From Pseudoponticoccus marisrubri (GTDB lineage: Bacteria; Pseudomonadota; Alphaproteobacteria; Rhodobacterales; Rhodobacteraceae), in the NCBI RefSeq assembly GCF_001482405.1, contig NZ_LPXO01000011.1:86596-150595 (forward strand): a DNA stretch of 64,000 nt. The letters run 5' to 3'. A program made the position numbers and the translations under genes. Of this stretch, positions 47,233 through 55,618 are shown in pieces. The notes under the pieces are model-generated. The model was not told the origin of the DNA and made no database searches. It saw only the letters and a list, made by a program, of their open reading frames with translations. Numbering within the stretch: position 1 is the stretch's first letter; each line of letters begins with the position of its first letter.

Positions 47233-47262
47233 TTGACGGATGCCGCAGCGCCGCGCTACCTC
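47233..47262 (+). promoter_or_regulatory. Candidate promoter of ETF-ubiquinone oxidoreductase
   Basis: TTGACG (47233-47238) and TACCTC (47257-47262) with an 18-base spacer, about 64 bases before the ATG. Confidence 0.4.
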
Positions 47263-47325
47263 TCGTCAAACCCGTCCGGTGCCGCGCGGATCCGCCCGGT
47301 GACCGGTCCCATTGAAGGAGTAGGC

Positions 47326-48978
47326 ATGAGCGACGTCACGCGCGAGTCGATGGAATATGATGTGGTCATCGTGGGCGGCGGGCCCGCGGGTCTGTCGGCG
47401 GCGATCCGGCTGAAACAGCTGGATCCCGGGCTGGATGTCGTGCTGCTGGAAAAGGGCTCGGAGATCGGGGCGCATATCCTGTCGGGCGCCGTGCTGGACC
47501 CGGTGGGGCTGAACGCGCTGATCCCCGACTGGAAGGAGAAGGGCGCGCCGCTGAACGTGCCCGTGCGCGAGGACCAGTTCTACATGCTGGGCGAGGCGGG
47601 CAAGCTGCGCATTCCCAACCTGCCCATGCCGCCGCTGATGAACAATCACGGCAACTACATCGTCTCGATGGGCAATGTCTGTCGCTGGATGGCCGAGCAG
47701 GCCGAGGCGCTGGGCGTCGAGATCTTCCCCGGCATGGCCTGCTCCGAGCTGGTCTACGGCGCGGATGGCGAGGTGCGCGGCGTGGTCGCGGGTGAGTTCG
47801 GCCGCAATGCCGACGGCACGCCGGGACCGGGCTACGAGCCGGGGATGGAGCTGCTGGGCAAGTATGTCTTCCTCGGCGAGGGCGTGCGCGGATCGCTGTC
47901 CAAGGAGGTGATCGCGAAATACGACCTGGCCGCCGGGCACGAGCCGCAGAAATACGGGCTCGGCATGAAGGAGATCTGGGAGGTCGATCCCGAGAAGCAT
48001 CACGAGGGGCGCGTCACCCACACGATGGGCTGGCCGCTGGGCTCGAATGCCGGCGGCGGGTCGTTCATCTACCATCTCGAGAACAACCAGGTCTATGTGG
48101 GCTTCGTGGTGCACCTGAACTACCGCAACCCGCATCTCTACCCCTACATGGAGTTCCAGCGCTTCAAGCATCACCCGATGGTGGCCGAACTGCTGAAGGG
48201 CGGCAAGCGCGTGGCCTATGGCGCCCGCGCGATCAGCGAGGGCGGCTGGCAATCCATGCCCAAGATGGTGGCGCCGGGTGTCGCGCTGCTGGGCTGCTCG
48301 GTGGGCATGGTCAACGTGCCGCGCATCAAGGGCAACCACAACGCGATGCTCTCGGGCAAGGCCGCGGCCGAGGCGGCGCATGCCGCGCTGCAGGCCGGCC
48401 GGGCCAGCGACGAGCTGTCCGATTACGAGAAGACGGTGCGCCGCGGGCCGATCGGGCAGGACCTCAAGAAGGTCCGCAATGTCAAGCCGATGTGGTCGAA
48501 ATGGGGCCTGACCGCCAGCCTGGGGCTGGGCGGTCTGGACATGTGGACCAACGACCTGCTGGGCATGTCGCTTTTCGGCACGATGAAACACGGCAAGACC
48601 GATGCCGAGGCGACCGAGCTGGCCGCGCAACACCAGCCGATCGAGTACCCGAAACCCGACGGCACGCTCAGCTTCGATCGGCTGACCAATGTCAGCTTTT
48701 CCTTCACGAACCATGAAGAAAGCCAGCCGGCGCATCTGAAGCTGAAGAACGACATGGTGCCGGTGATGGACAACCTGCCCAAATATGACGGGCCGTCCCA
48801 GCGCTATTGCCCGGCCGGGGTCTACGAGTTCGTCAAGGACGACAATGGCCGCGCGCGCTTCGTGATCAACTTCCAGAACTGCGTGCATTGCAAGACCTGC
48901 GACATCAAGGATCCGGCGCAGAACATCAACTGGACCGTGCCGCAGGGCGGGGACGGGCCGAACTATCCCAACATGTGA
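47326..48978 (+). CDS. Electron transfer flavoprotein-ubiquinone oxidoreductase
   Basis: 550 residues. Passes electrons from ETF (reduced by acyl-CoA and other dehydrogenases) to ubiquinone in the inner membrane. The FAD motif VVIVGGGPAGLSAAIRL is near the N-terminus. The C-terminal [4Fe-4S] cluster cysteines are in YCPAGVYEF and NCVHCKTCDIKDP. GGAG lies seven bases before the ATG. It links functionally with the acyl-CoA dehydrogenase at 38.9 kb. The length and motifs are canonical. No ETF genes are in the window. Confidence 0.96.
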   Translation: MSDVTRESMEYDVVIVGGGPAGLSAAIRLKQLDPGLDVVLLEKGSEIGAHILSGAVLDPVGLNALIPDWKEKGAPLNVPVREDQFYMLGEAGKLRIPNLPMPPLMNNHGNYIVSMGNVCRWMAEQAEALGVEIFPGMACSELVYGADGEVRGVVAGEFGRNADGTPGPGYEPGMELLGKYVFLGEGVRGSLSKEVIAKYDLAAGHEPQKYGLGMKEIWEVDPEKHHEGRVTHTMGWPLGSNAGGGSFIYHLENNQVYVGFVVHLNYRNPHLYPYMEFQRFKHHPMVAELLKGGKRVAYGARAISEGGWQSMPKMVAPGVALLGCSVGMVNVPRIKGNHNAMLSGKAAAEAAHAALQAGRASDELSDYEKTVRRGPIGQDLKKVRNVKPMWSKWGLTASLGLGGLDMWTNDLLGMSLFGTMKHGKTDAEATELAAQHQPIEYPKPDGTLSFDRLTNVSFSFTNHEESQPAHLKLKNDMVPVMDNLPKYDGPSQRYCPAGVYEFVKDDNGRARFVINFQNCVHCKTCDIKDPAQNINWTVPQGGDGPNYPNM

Positions 48979-48982
48979 GTCT

Positions 48983-49003
48983 GTTCAGGAAATCTGAACC
49001 TTT
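48983..49003 (+). terminator. Short hairpin after ETF-ubiquinone oxidoreductase
   Basis: GTTCAG-GAAAT-CTGAAC followed by CTTT, a few bases after the stop codon. The six-pair stem is weak, so this is a modest terminator candidate. Confidence 0.35.
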
Positions 49004-49048
49004 CCCGGTCCATCCTGCGTCTGCATTCGGCAGCGGCAGGAGGATCGG

Positions 49049-49342
49049 GTGAAATACAGGGCACAACGCTGGCCCAGCGCCTGGGCGCTGGCGGTGGACA
49101 CGCCGTCGGGCCGTGTCGCCGTTCAGGTGCGCAATGTCAGCGAGAGCGGGCTGCTCTATCGCGGCGACCTGGGCTGTCAGCCGGGCACGCGGGTCGCGGT
49201 CGAGGTGCTGCACCAGGCGCTGCCGGCGGATGTCACGCGGCTGACCGGGCAAGGCGGCGCGCTGGGCTTCGTGCAGCCGGTCTCGGCGGTGCAGCTGGGC
49301 GTGTTGCGGCAATATCGCGACGCGGTGCCCGGGATGGGATGA
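49049..49342 (+). CDS. PilZ-like domain protein
   Basis: A 97-residue protein. It opens with MKYRAQRWPSAWALAV, reminiscent of the RxxxR arm of cyclic di-GMP-binding PilZ domains, and has VRNVSESGLLYRG, close to the D/N-x-S-x-x-G motif, in a six-strand pattern. The arginine pair here is R-x-x-R, one residue shorter than the classic motif, so c-di-GMP binding is uncertain. GTG start with AGGAGG six bases upstream. It stands alone between ETF-ubiquinone oxidoreductase and a TPR gene. Confidence 0.55.
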   Translation: MKYRAQRWPSAWALAVDTPSGRVAVQVRNVSESGLLYRGDLGCQPGTRVAVEVLHQALPADVTRLTGQGGALGFVQPVSAVQLGVLRQYRDAVPGMG

Positions 49343-49401
49343 CAGGGTGACACGGCTGCGTGAGCAGGGGCGGATCGGCGCCGGCGGGGCGACCGGCGCG
49401 A

Positions 49402-49430
49402 TTGCCATGCTGCAAAGGGCGCTCTAGGCT
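49402..49430 (+). promoter_or_regulatory. Candidate promoter of the TPR-ispE pair
   Basis: TTGCCA (49402-49407) and TAGGCT (49425-49430) with a 17-base spacer, 30 bases before the TTG start codon. Confidence 0.38.
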
Positions 49431-49460
49431 CTGTCAAAACCATATGACAGGAGAGGCGCA

Positions 49461-51182
49461 TTGACTGTTTGGGCCAAGACGATCCGTGCCGGCGTGCTGG
49501 CATGCGCGCTGACCGCGCCCCTGGGGGCGGCGGCGACCGGCGTGTCCGGGGATTACCTCGCCGCGCGTCAGGCCAGTTTCCTGGGCGATTTCGAGGCGGC
49601 GGCACGCTATTACGGCCGCGCCCTGGCGCATGACCCGGGCAAGCCGGAGCTGCTGGAGCGGGCGATCTACGCCAATATCTCGCTCGGCAAGCTGAACCTG
49701 GCCGCCGACCTGGCCGGGCGCCTCGGCCAGCAGGGCTATGCCAGCGAGCTGGGCCAGATGGCGCTGATCTCGCAGGATGTCCGGGCGCAGGATTATGCCG
49801 GCGTGCTCAGCGCCATCGAGGCGCAGCGCGGGCTGGGGCCGCTGGCCGACGGGCTGGTCCGGGCCTGGGCGCTTCTGGGCAACGGGGATCGCGACGCCGC
49901 GCTCGAGGCCTTTGACGAGGTTGGCCGGATGCAGGGGCTGGCGCCGTTCTCATCCTATCACAAGGCGCTGGCGCTGGCCTCGGTCGGTGCGTTCCGCGAG
50001 GCCGAGGCGATCTTTGCCGATGCCGCCGCCGGCAGCATGACCGCCACGCGGCGCGGTATCATGGCCCGCGCCGAGATCCTGTCGCAGCTGGACCGCAACG
50101 GCGATGCCGTGGCGCTGATCGACACCAGCTTCGGCGCCGACCTGGACCCGGGGTTGGCGGCGCTGCGCGAGGCGCTCGACAGTGGCCAACAGGTGCCCTT
50201 CACCCATGCCGAGACGGCGCGCGACGGGGTGGCGGAGGTGTTCTACACGCTTGCCGCGGCCCTGTCGTCGGAGCGCAATGACGACCTGACCCTGCTCTAT
50301 GCGCGGCTGGCCGAGTTCCTGCGCCCCACCCATGTGGACGCCATCCTGCTGTCGGCCGAAGTGTTGGACGAGATGGGGCAGTTCGACCTCGCGGTCGAGA
50401 CCTATGCCGCCGTGCCCAAGGCGCACCCGGCCTATCACGCGGCCGAGCTGGGCCGAGCCGATGCGCTGCAGGCCCAGGACAAGCTGGAACAGGCCGTCGC
50501 GGTTCTGGCCGCGTTGGCCGAGACGCATGGCGAGCTGCCCATCGTGCATTCCACGCTGGGCGACCTGATGCGCCGGATGGAGCGGTACGACGACGCCGTC
50601 GCCGCCTATACCACCGCGCTGGACCAGGTGGCCGAGATCACCGAGCGGCAATGGTTCATCTTCTACGCGCGCGGCATCTCCTATGAGCGGATGGACGAGT
50701 GGGAGCAGGCCGAGGCCGATTTCCGCCGCGCGCTCGAGCTCAACCCCGAGCAGCCGCAGGTGCTGAACTATCTCGGCTATTCGCTGGTCGAGAAGCAGAT
50801 CAAGCTGGACGAGGCGCTGAACCTGATTGAGCGCGCTGTCGCCGCGCGGCCCGATAGCGGCTATATCGTCGACAGCCTGGGCTGGGTGCTCTACCGGCTG
50901 GGCCGCTACGAGGAGGCGGTGGCCCATATGGAACGCGCCGCCGAGCTGATGCCGATCGACCCGATCGTGAACGACCACCTTGGCGATGTCTACTGGGCCG
51001 TCGGGCGCCATCGCGAGGCCGAGTTCATGTGGCGTCGCGCGCTGTCTTTCGTCGACTGGGAGGATGCCGCCGAAGAGGCCGACCCGGACCGTATCCGCCG
51101 CAAGATCGAGGTGGGGCTGGACCAGGTGCTGGCCGAGGAAGGCGCACCGCCCCTGCAAATGGCCAATGACGACACCCGCTGA
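49461..51182 (+). CDS. Tetratricopeptide repeat protein, exported
   Basis: 573 residues. A signal peptide ([20 protein letters not shown]) predicts periplasmic or outer-membrane location. Helical TPR units fill the rest: about residues 25-130 ([22 protein letters not shown]), the central half, and a C-terminal run with [35 protein letters not shown] and [20 protein letters not shown] (each in part). The TTG at 49461 is preceded by AGGAGAGG and has no better ATG nearby. ispE starts inside its last codons, 17 bases of overlap. A TPR protein ahead of ispE is a common Rhodobacterales arrangement; a scaffold role is likely but unproved. Confidence 0.85.
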   Translation: MTVWAKTIRAGVLACALTAPLGAAATGVSGDYLAARQASFLGDFEAAARYYGRALAHDPGKPELLERAIYANISLGKLNLAADLAGRLGQQGYASELGQMALISQDVRAQDYAGVLSAIEAQRGLGPLADGLVRAWALLGNGDRDAALEAFDEVGRMQGLAPFSSYHKALALASVGAFREAEAIFADAAAGSMTATRRGIMARAEILSQLDRNGDAVALIDTSFGADLDPGLAALREALDSGQQVPFTHAETARDGVAEVFYTLAAALSSERNDDLTLLYARLAEFLRPTHVDAILLSAEVLDEMGQFDLAVETYAAVPKAHPAYHAAELGRADALQAQDKLEQAVAVLAALAETHGELPIVHSTLGDLMRRMERYDDAVAAYTTALDQVAEITERQWFIFYARGISYERMDEWEQAEADFRRALELNPEQPQVLNYLGYSLVEKQIKLDEALNLIERAVAARPDSGYIVDSLGWVLYRLGRYEEAVAHMERAAELMPIDPIVNDHLGDVYWAVGRHREAEFMWRRALSFVDWEDAAEEADPDRIRRKIEVGLDQVLAEEGAPPLQMANDDTR

Positions 51183-51981
51183 GGCCTTTGCGCCGGCTAA
51201 GGTCAACCTGACGCTGCACGTGACCGGCCGACGCGACGACGGCTATCACCTGCTCGATTCGCTGGTCATGTTCGCCGATATCGGCGACCGGGTGACGGTG
51301 CGCCCTGCGGACGAGATCTCGCTGAGCGTGACGGGCCCCTTTGCAGAGGGGGTGCCGAATGATGCGCGCAACCTGTGCTGGCGCGCGGCCCAGGCCTTTG
51401 GCGCGCCGGTGGCGATCACGCTGGACAAGCAACTGCCCGCGGCGGCGGGCGTGGGGGGCGGATCCTCGGACGCGGCCGCGGTGCTGCGCGCGATGGAGGC
51501 GGCCTTCGGCCGCCCTGCACCGGTCGATCCGCTGACGCTGGGTGCCGACGTGCCGGTCTGCACCGTGGCTCATGCCGCGCATATGGCCGGCATCGGCGAG
51601 CGGGTGTTGCCCCTGACCATGGCGCCGATCCCGGCCGTGCTGGTCAACCCGGGCGTCTCGGTCGCCACGCCAGAGGTGTTCGCCGCGCTGGCCAGCCCCG
51701 ACAACGCGCCGATGACGCCCTGGCCCGAGGGCGGCGGCACCGCGGCCACTCTGCGCTGGCTGGCAACGCAGCGCAACGACCTGCAGGCCCCCGCCATCGC
51801 CTGTGCCCCGGTCATCGCCGAGGTGCTCGACGCGCTGAAGGGGGCTGATCTGGCGCGCATGTCGGGCTCGGGCGCGACCTGTTTCGGCCTGTTCGAAGAC
51901 GCGGCGGCGGCCGAGGCCTGCGCCGCGGAACTCTCGGCCGCGCATCCCGGCTGGTGGGTGCGGGCGACCACGCTGCGCTAA
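51166..51981 (+). CDS. ispE: 4-diphosphocytidyl-2-C-methyl-D-erythritol kinase
   Basis: ATP-dependent kinase of the methylerythritol phosphate route to isoprenoids, 271 residues. It is a GHMP-fold kinase: [21 protein letters not shown] (in part) at the N-terminus, the ATP loop [19 protein letters not shown], and the C-terminal [12 protein letters not shown]. Starts at ATG 51166 within the TPR gene; this start gives the standard IspE beginning. Convergent with the beta-galactosidase gene. Confidence 0.95.
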   Translation: MTTPAEAFAPAKVNLTLHVTGRRDDGYHLLDSLVMFADIGDRVTVRPADEISLSVTGPFAEGVPNDARNLCWRAAQAFGAPVAITLDKQLPAAAGVGGGSSDAAAVLRAMEAAFGRPAPVDPLTLGADVPVCTVAHAAHMAGIGERVLPLTMAPIPAVLVNPGVSVATPEVFAALASPDNAPMTPWPEGGGTAATLRWLATQRNDLQAPAIACAPVIAEVLDALKGADLARMSGSGATCFGLFEDAAAAEACAAELSAAHPGWWVRATTLR

Positions 51982-51990
51982 GCGGCCCCT

Positions 51991-52009
51991 GCCGACTGAG
52001 GGGGTCGGC
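51991..52009 (+). terminator. Short GC hairpin after ispE
   Basis: GCCGAC-TGAGGGG-GTCGGC, ten bases after the ispE stop, followed by CTTGTG rather than a T-run. Weak candidate. Confidence 0.28.
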
Positions 52010-52100
52010 CTTGTGCACCGCGCCGCCGACCCGCACGTCGATCAATGTGCGTGACCTCGTGCCGACCGGACGGGCCGGATCACGCTGAAGGTGGTCGAGG

Positions 52101-54005
52101 TCAGGCGCGGGGCCGGCGCAGCACGCCTGCGGGCGGGATGGGCCCGGCCGGTGTGGCGGCGTGGCGGTCGGAATAGTTGAACCAGAACCGCTCGGTCCCG
52201 GTGTCGCGCACGCGCACGCCCTCTGGCAGGGTCAGCACCTCGATCCCGGTCTTGTCGCAGACCCAGGCGATCACCCGGTCGAGCGCATCCTCGTCGCCCC
52301 AGCCGGCGAGGTAGAGATGCCCGCCCGCATGGACCGCGAAGGGGGCGCCGTCCTCGGCGGCGATGATCGTGTCCAGCCGGCCCTCCAGTTCCTCGCGGTA
52401 ATGCAGCACATGGCCGCCGCCCGACAGGGGTACGGGCATGTCGGGGCGCAGGCTCTCGACCCGGGCGACGCGCAGATCGGCGCCGGGCAGGCCGGGTGGC
52501 AGCCCCTCGGGGATGGCCATGTCGAGGTCGCGGGCCCCGCTGCGCGGCCCGGCCACGACCAGCGCATCGCTTTCGGCCAGCGCGGCCTTGAACGGTGCGG
52601 CCATGTGCATCAGCCCGGGCGCGAAGATCGCGGCATAGCCCTCAAGTGCGTCCGGGTCGGGCGGCAGGATGTCGATGGACAGCCCCGCCCGGCGCAGCGC
52701 GCGGTAGGTGTCGAAGACCAGCCCGAAATAGCTGAGCCCGCGGCCATGCGGCTGCACCGCCCAAGCGAAATCGGCATCGTAATCAAAGACCAGCGCCACC
52801 CGGGCGCGGTGCGGCACGACCTCGGGCGCCTCGGCCAGCTCGGCCGCGACCTGCCGGGCCTCGGCCAGGCCCGGCGCCTCGGCGCTGTCGGGGCGCAGCA
52901 GGCCGGCATGCATCTGCTCCTGCGCGAAGGGCGCCTGCCGCCAGCGGAAATAGCACACCGCCTCGGCGCCATGGGCGAAGGCCTCCCAGCTCCACAGCCG
53001 GACCATCCCGGGCAGGGGGGCGGGGTTGTAGGGGGCCCAGTTCACCGGGCCGGGCTGCTGTTCCATCACCCACCAGCGCCCGCGCCCGACGGCGCGGTAG
53101 AGATCGTGGTGGAAGGCCTGGAAATCGGGGTCGCCCTGCCGTGCATAGGCCCGTTGCCGCTCGGGCGGGGCGCCGACGCGATCCTCGAGAAAGCCCAGCG
53201 GGTAGCTGTCCCAGCTGGCCACGTCCAGATCGGCGCCCACCTTGAAATGGTCGAAATCGGTGATCCGGCCCATGTAGTTGTGGATCAGCGGCGCGTCGGT
53301 ATGGGCGCGCAGGATGTCCACCTGCACGCGGTTGAAGCGCACCACCTGGTCCGAGGAGAACCGCCGGAAGGCCAGCACATGGGCGGGGTTCGGCTCGGTC
53401 ACCGTCAGGTTGGGCAGGTCGACCTGGTCGAAGCGGTCATATTCCATCGACCAGAACACGTTGCCCCAGGCGCGGTTGAGCGCATCGACGGATTGGTAGC
53501 GCTGCGCGAGCCAGTCGCGGAAACCCGCGCGCGCCGCGTCCGAGTAGGACAGGATCGTGTCGTGGCAGCCATATTCATTGTCCGTCTGCCAGGCCGCCAC
53601 ATGCGGGTTGCGGCCATAGCGCCGGGCCAGCTCGGTCACGATGCGGCGGCATTCGCCGAGATAGCCTTGATGGCTGAAGCAGTAATGCCGGCGCGAGCCG
53701 AACTTGCGGGGGCGGCCCTGTTCGTCCACGGCCAGCATGTCGGGATGCTTGTCCACCACCCAGCGCGGCGGCGTGGCGGTGGGCGTGCCCAACACCACGC
53801 GCAGGCCGGCCGCGCCCAGCACCGCGATCGCGTCGTCCAGCCAGTCCCAGTCGAACCGGCCCTCTTCGGGCTCCAGCCGCGACCAGGCGAACTCGCCGAT
53901 GCGCACCCAGGTCAGGCCCGCCTCGGCCATGCGGCGTGCGTCCTCCTCCCAGGTCTCGCGGGGCCAGTGTTCGGGGTAGTAGCAGGTGCCGAGCGTGCGC
54001 TGCAT
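52101..54005 (-). CDS. Beta-galactosidase, GH42
   Basis: 634 residues. Glycoside hydrolase family 42: TLGTCYYPEHWPRETWEEDARRM (in part) at the N-terminus, GTPTATPPRWVVDKHPD, the acid/base Glu in AWQTDNEYGCHDT, the nucleophile Glu in WWVMEQQPGPVNW, and a trimerisation domain after residue ~400. GGAG lies five bases before the ATG. It is the last gene of the galactoside operon, 24 bases after the aldolase. Hydrolyses terminal beta-galactosides; no signal peptide, so it works in the cytoplasm on imported sugar. Confidence 0.93.
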   Translation of the reverse strand: MQRTLGTCYYPEHWPRETWEEDARRMAEAGLTWVRIGEFAWSRLEPEEGRFDWDWLDDAIAVLGAAGLRVVLGTPTATPPRWVVDKHPDMLAVDEQGRPRKFGSRRHYCFSHQGYLGECRRIVTELARRYGRNPHVAAWQTDNEYGCHDTILSYSDAARAGFRDWLAQRYQSVDALNRAWGNVFWSMEYDRFDQVDLPNLTVTEPNPAHVLAFRRFSSDQVVRFNRVQVDILRAHTDAPLIHNYMGRITDFDHFKVGADLDVASWDSYPLGFLEDRVGAPPERQRAYARQGDPDFQAFHHDLYRAVGRGRWWVMEQQPGPVNWAPYNPAPLPGMVRLWSWEAFAHGAEAVCYFRWRQAPFAQEQMHAGLLRPDSAEAPGLAEARQVAAELAEAPEVVPHRARVALVFDYDADFAWAVQPHGRGLSYFGLVFDTYRALRRAGLSIDILPPDPDALEGYAAIFAPGLMHMAAPFKAALAESDALVVAGPRSGARDLDMAIPEGLPPGLPGADLRVARVESLRPDMPVPLSGGGHVLHYREELEGRLDTIIAAEDGAPFAVHAGGHLYLAGWGDEDALDRVIAWVCDKTGIEVLTLPEGVRVRDTGTERFWFNYSDRHAATPAGPIPPAGVLRRPRA

Positions 54006-54029
54006 GGGGTCTCCGTTCGGGTCTTGGGA

Positions 54030-54635
54030 TCAGTCGGGCAGGGCGTCGTAGGCCGCGACCATGACCGCGGCGCGGCGGCCCACCTCGGCGGCGTCGAGGC
54101 CGGGCTTGTAGAGCTCGGAGCCGATGCCGAAGCCGGCGATGCCGGCGGCGCGCCATGCGGCGAAATCATCGGCGCCGACCCCGCCCACGGCATAGCTGTC
54201 GGTGCCCTTGGGCAGCACCGCGCTCAGCGCCTTGTAGCCGTCGAGCCCCAGCTTGAAGGCGGGGAAGAATTTCAGCCCGTCCGCCCCGGCGCGCAGCGCG
54301 GCAAAGCATTCGGTCGCGGTGAACACGCCGGGGAAGGACAGCATCCCGGCCGCCTTGGTGGCGGCGATGACCTGCAGGTTGCAGTCGGGCGAGACCACCA
54401 TGCCGGCGCCCAGCCCGGCCAGCCGCGCCACCGCGTCGGTGTCGAGCACGGTGCCGGCGCCGATCAGGGCGCGGTCGCCCGCATGTTCGATCATCCGCGC
54501 GATGCTGTCATAGGGATCGGGCGAGTTCAGCGGCACCTCGATCCGGGTGATGCCCGCACCGACCAGCGCGTCGGTCATGTCGCAGGCTTCGTCCGGGTGC
54601 AGCCCGCGCAGGATGGCGATGATGTTGCGGCTCAT
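54030..54635 (-). CDS. dgoA: 2-dehydro-3-deoxy-6-phosphogalactonate aldolase
   Basis: Class I aldolase splitting 2-dehydro-3-deoxy-6-phosphogalactonate to pyruvate and glyceraldehyde 3-phosphate, last step of De Ley-Doudoroff galactose catabolism. 201 residues of the KDPG/KDPGal aldolase family. Seen: NIIAILRGLHPDEA, GITRIEVPLNSPDP with the catalytic Glu, IGAGTVL, and the Schiff-base Lys in GLKFFPA. ATG at 54635 overlaps dgoK by four bases. The neighbouring galactose genes decide between the galactonate and gluconate versions. Confidence 0.93.
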   Translation of the reverse strand: MSRNIIAILRGLHPDEACDMTDALVGAGITRIEVPLNSPDPYDSIARMIEHAGDRALIGAGTVLDTDAVARLAGLGAGMVVSPDCNLQVIAATKAAGMLSFPGVFTATECFAALRAGADGLKFFPAFKLGLDGYKALSAVLPKGTDSYAVGGVGADDFAAWRAAGIAGFGIGSELYKPGLDAAEVGRRAAVMVAAYDALPD

Positions 54636-55543
54636 GCGGTGGTGTCCTTCAGTTGTGCGTAGGCGGCCGTGAGGCCCTTGAGCGTGATGTCCTGGGCGGG
54701 GGTGGTGGCGACCTCGGCACCCTGTGCCTGCAGCGCGCGCAGGTAGGCCGCGCCGATGCCGTCCTCGCCCACGATGCGCACCGGCTGGCCCAGCCAATAG
54801 GGGCGCGACGCGGCCAGTTCCATCCCGATCAGCAGCCCCGAGAGGCGCGCTCGCGCGGTATCGGCCGAAAGCCCCTCGAGCAACGCGGCGGCTCGGAGCC
54901 CGAAAAGCCGTGCGGCCACGTTGGCCGGGGTCGAGATCGCGTCCGAGACGGCCTCGTCGAAGGCCGCGTCATCCCAGCCCGGCCCCTGCACCGAGTGGCG
55001 CAGCACCGACTGGTCGGAGAGCAGGGCGAACATCTCGCCGGTCATGAAGGTGCGGAAGCTGACCACCTCGCCGGCGCTCAGATGCGCCCATTTCGTATGG
55101 GTGCCGGGCAGGCAGGCGATGCCGTCGAACCCGGGCGTCGCGGCCAGCAGCCCGGCGATCTGGGTTTCCTCGCCGCGCATCACGTCGGCGGGCGCGGTCT
55201 GCTTGATGCCGGGCAGGATATGCACGTCGAAATGGTCGCAGGTGATGCGGGTGGCCTGCGGCGCCCCGGGGGGCGCGCAGGGCACCGCGGCATAGGGCGC
55301 CTCGGCCCAGCCCTGGCGCGAGCCGGCCATGCCGCAGCAGATCACCGGCAGTCGCCCGGAGGCGGGCAGCACATCGGCCAGGGCCGCGTTCAGCACCGGC
55401 GCGTAGCCGTCGCGGGTCAGCCGGCCCATGCCCTGGTCGGAGGAGCGTCGGTCGAGCACCCGGCCCGTGTCGCTCATCAGCCAGAGACGCAGGTGCGACG
55501 TCCCCCAATCGGCGGCTATCCAGTCCGGTGTCGTCTCTGCCAT
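54632..55543 (-). CDS. dgoK: 2-dehydro-3-deoxygalactonokinase
   Basis: 303 residues. Phosphorylates 2-dehydro-3-deoxygalactonate at carbon 6. Seen: the ASKHA phosphate loop DWGTSHLRLWLM at the N-terminus, VICCGMAGSRQGWAEAPY, FDGIACLPGTHTKWA and a C-terminal GLLIGMELAASRPYWLGQPV (in part). AGGAAAG precedes the ATG. Sits between the aldolase and the alpha-galactosidase. The first galactose steps (dehydrogenase, lactonase, dehydratase) are not in the window. Confidence 0.94.
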   Translation of the reverse strand: MAETTPDWIAADWGTSHLRLWLMSDTGRVLDRRSSDQGMGRLTRDGYAPVLNAALADVLPASGRLPVICCGMAGSRQGWAEAPYAAVPCAPPGAPQATRITCDHFDVHILPGIKQTAPADVMRGEETQIAGLLAATPGFDGIACLPGTHTKWAHLSAGEVVSFRTFMTGEMFALLSDQSVLRHSVQGPGWDDAAFDEAVSDAISTPANVAARLFGLRAAALLEGLSADTARARLSGLLIGMELAASRPYWLGQPVRIVGEDGIGAAYLRALQAQGAEVATTPAQDITLKGLTAAYAQLKDTTA

Positions 55544-55618
55544 GGTGCGTGTCTTTCCTTGTCGTCCAACGATGCGCGCGACAGGCGCGCACCGGTTCCT
55601 GTCCGGGGGCGGGTGCGC

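Noticed and set aside
49353..49433. 26-codon frame between the PilZ-like and TPR genes
   Set aside because: No ribosome site and it overlaps the promoter candidate; coding is unlikely.
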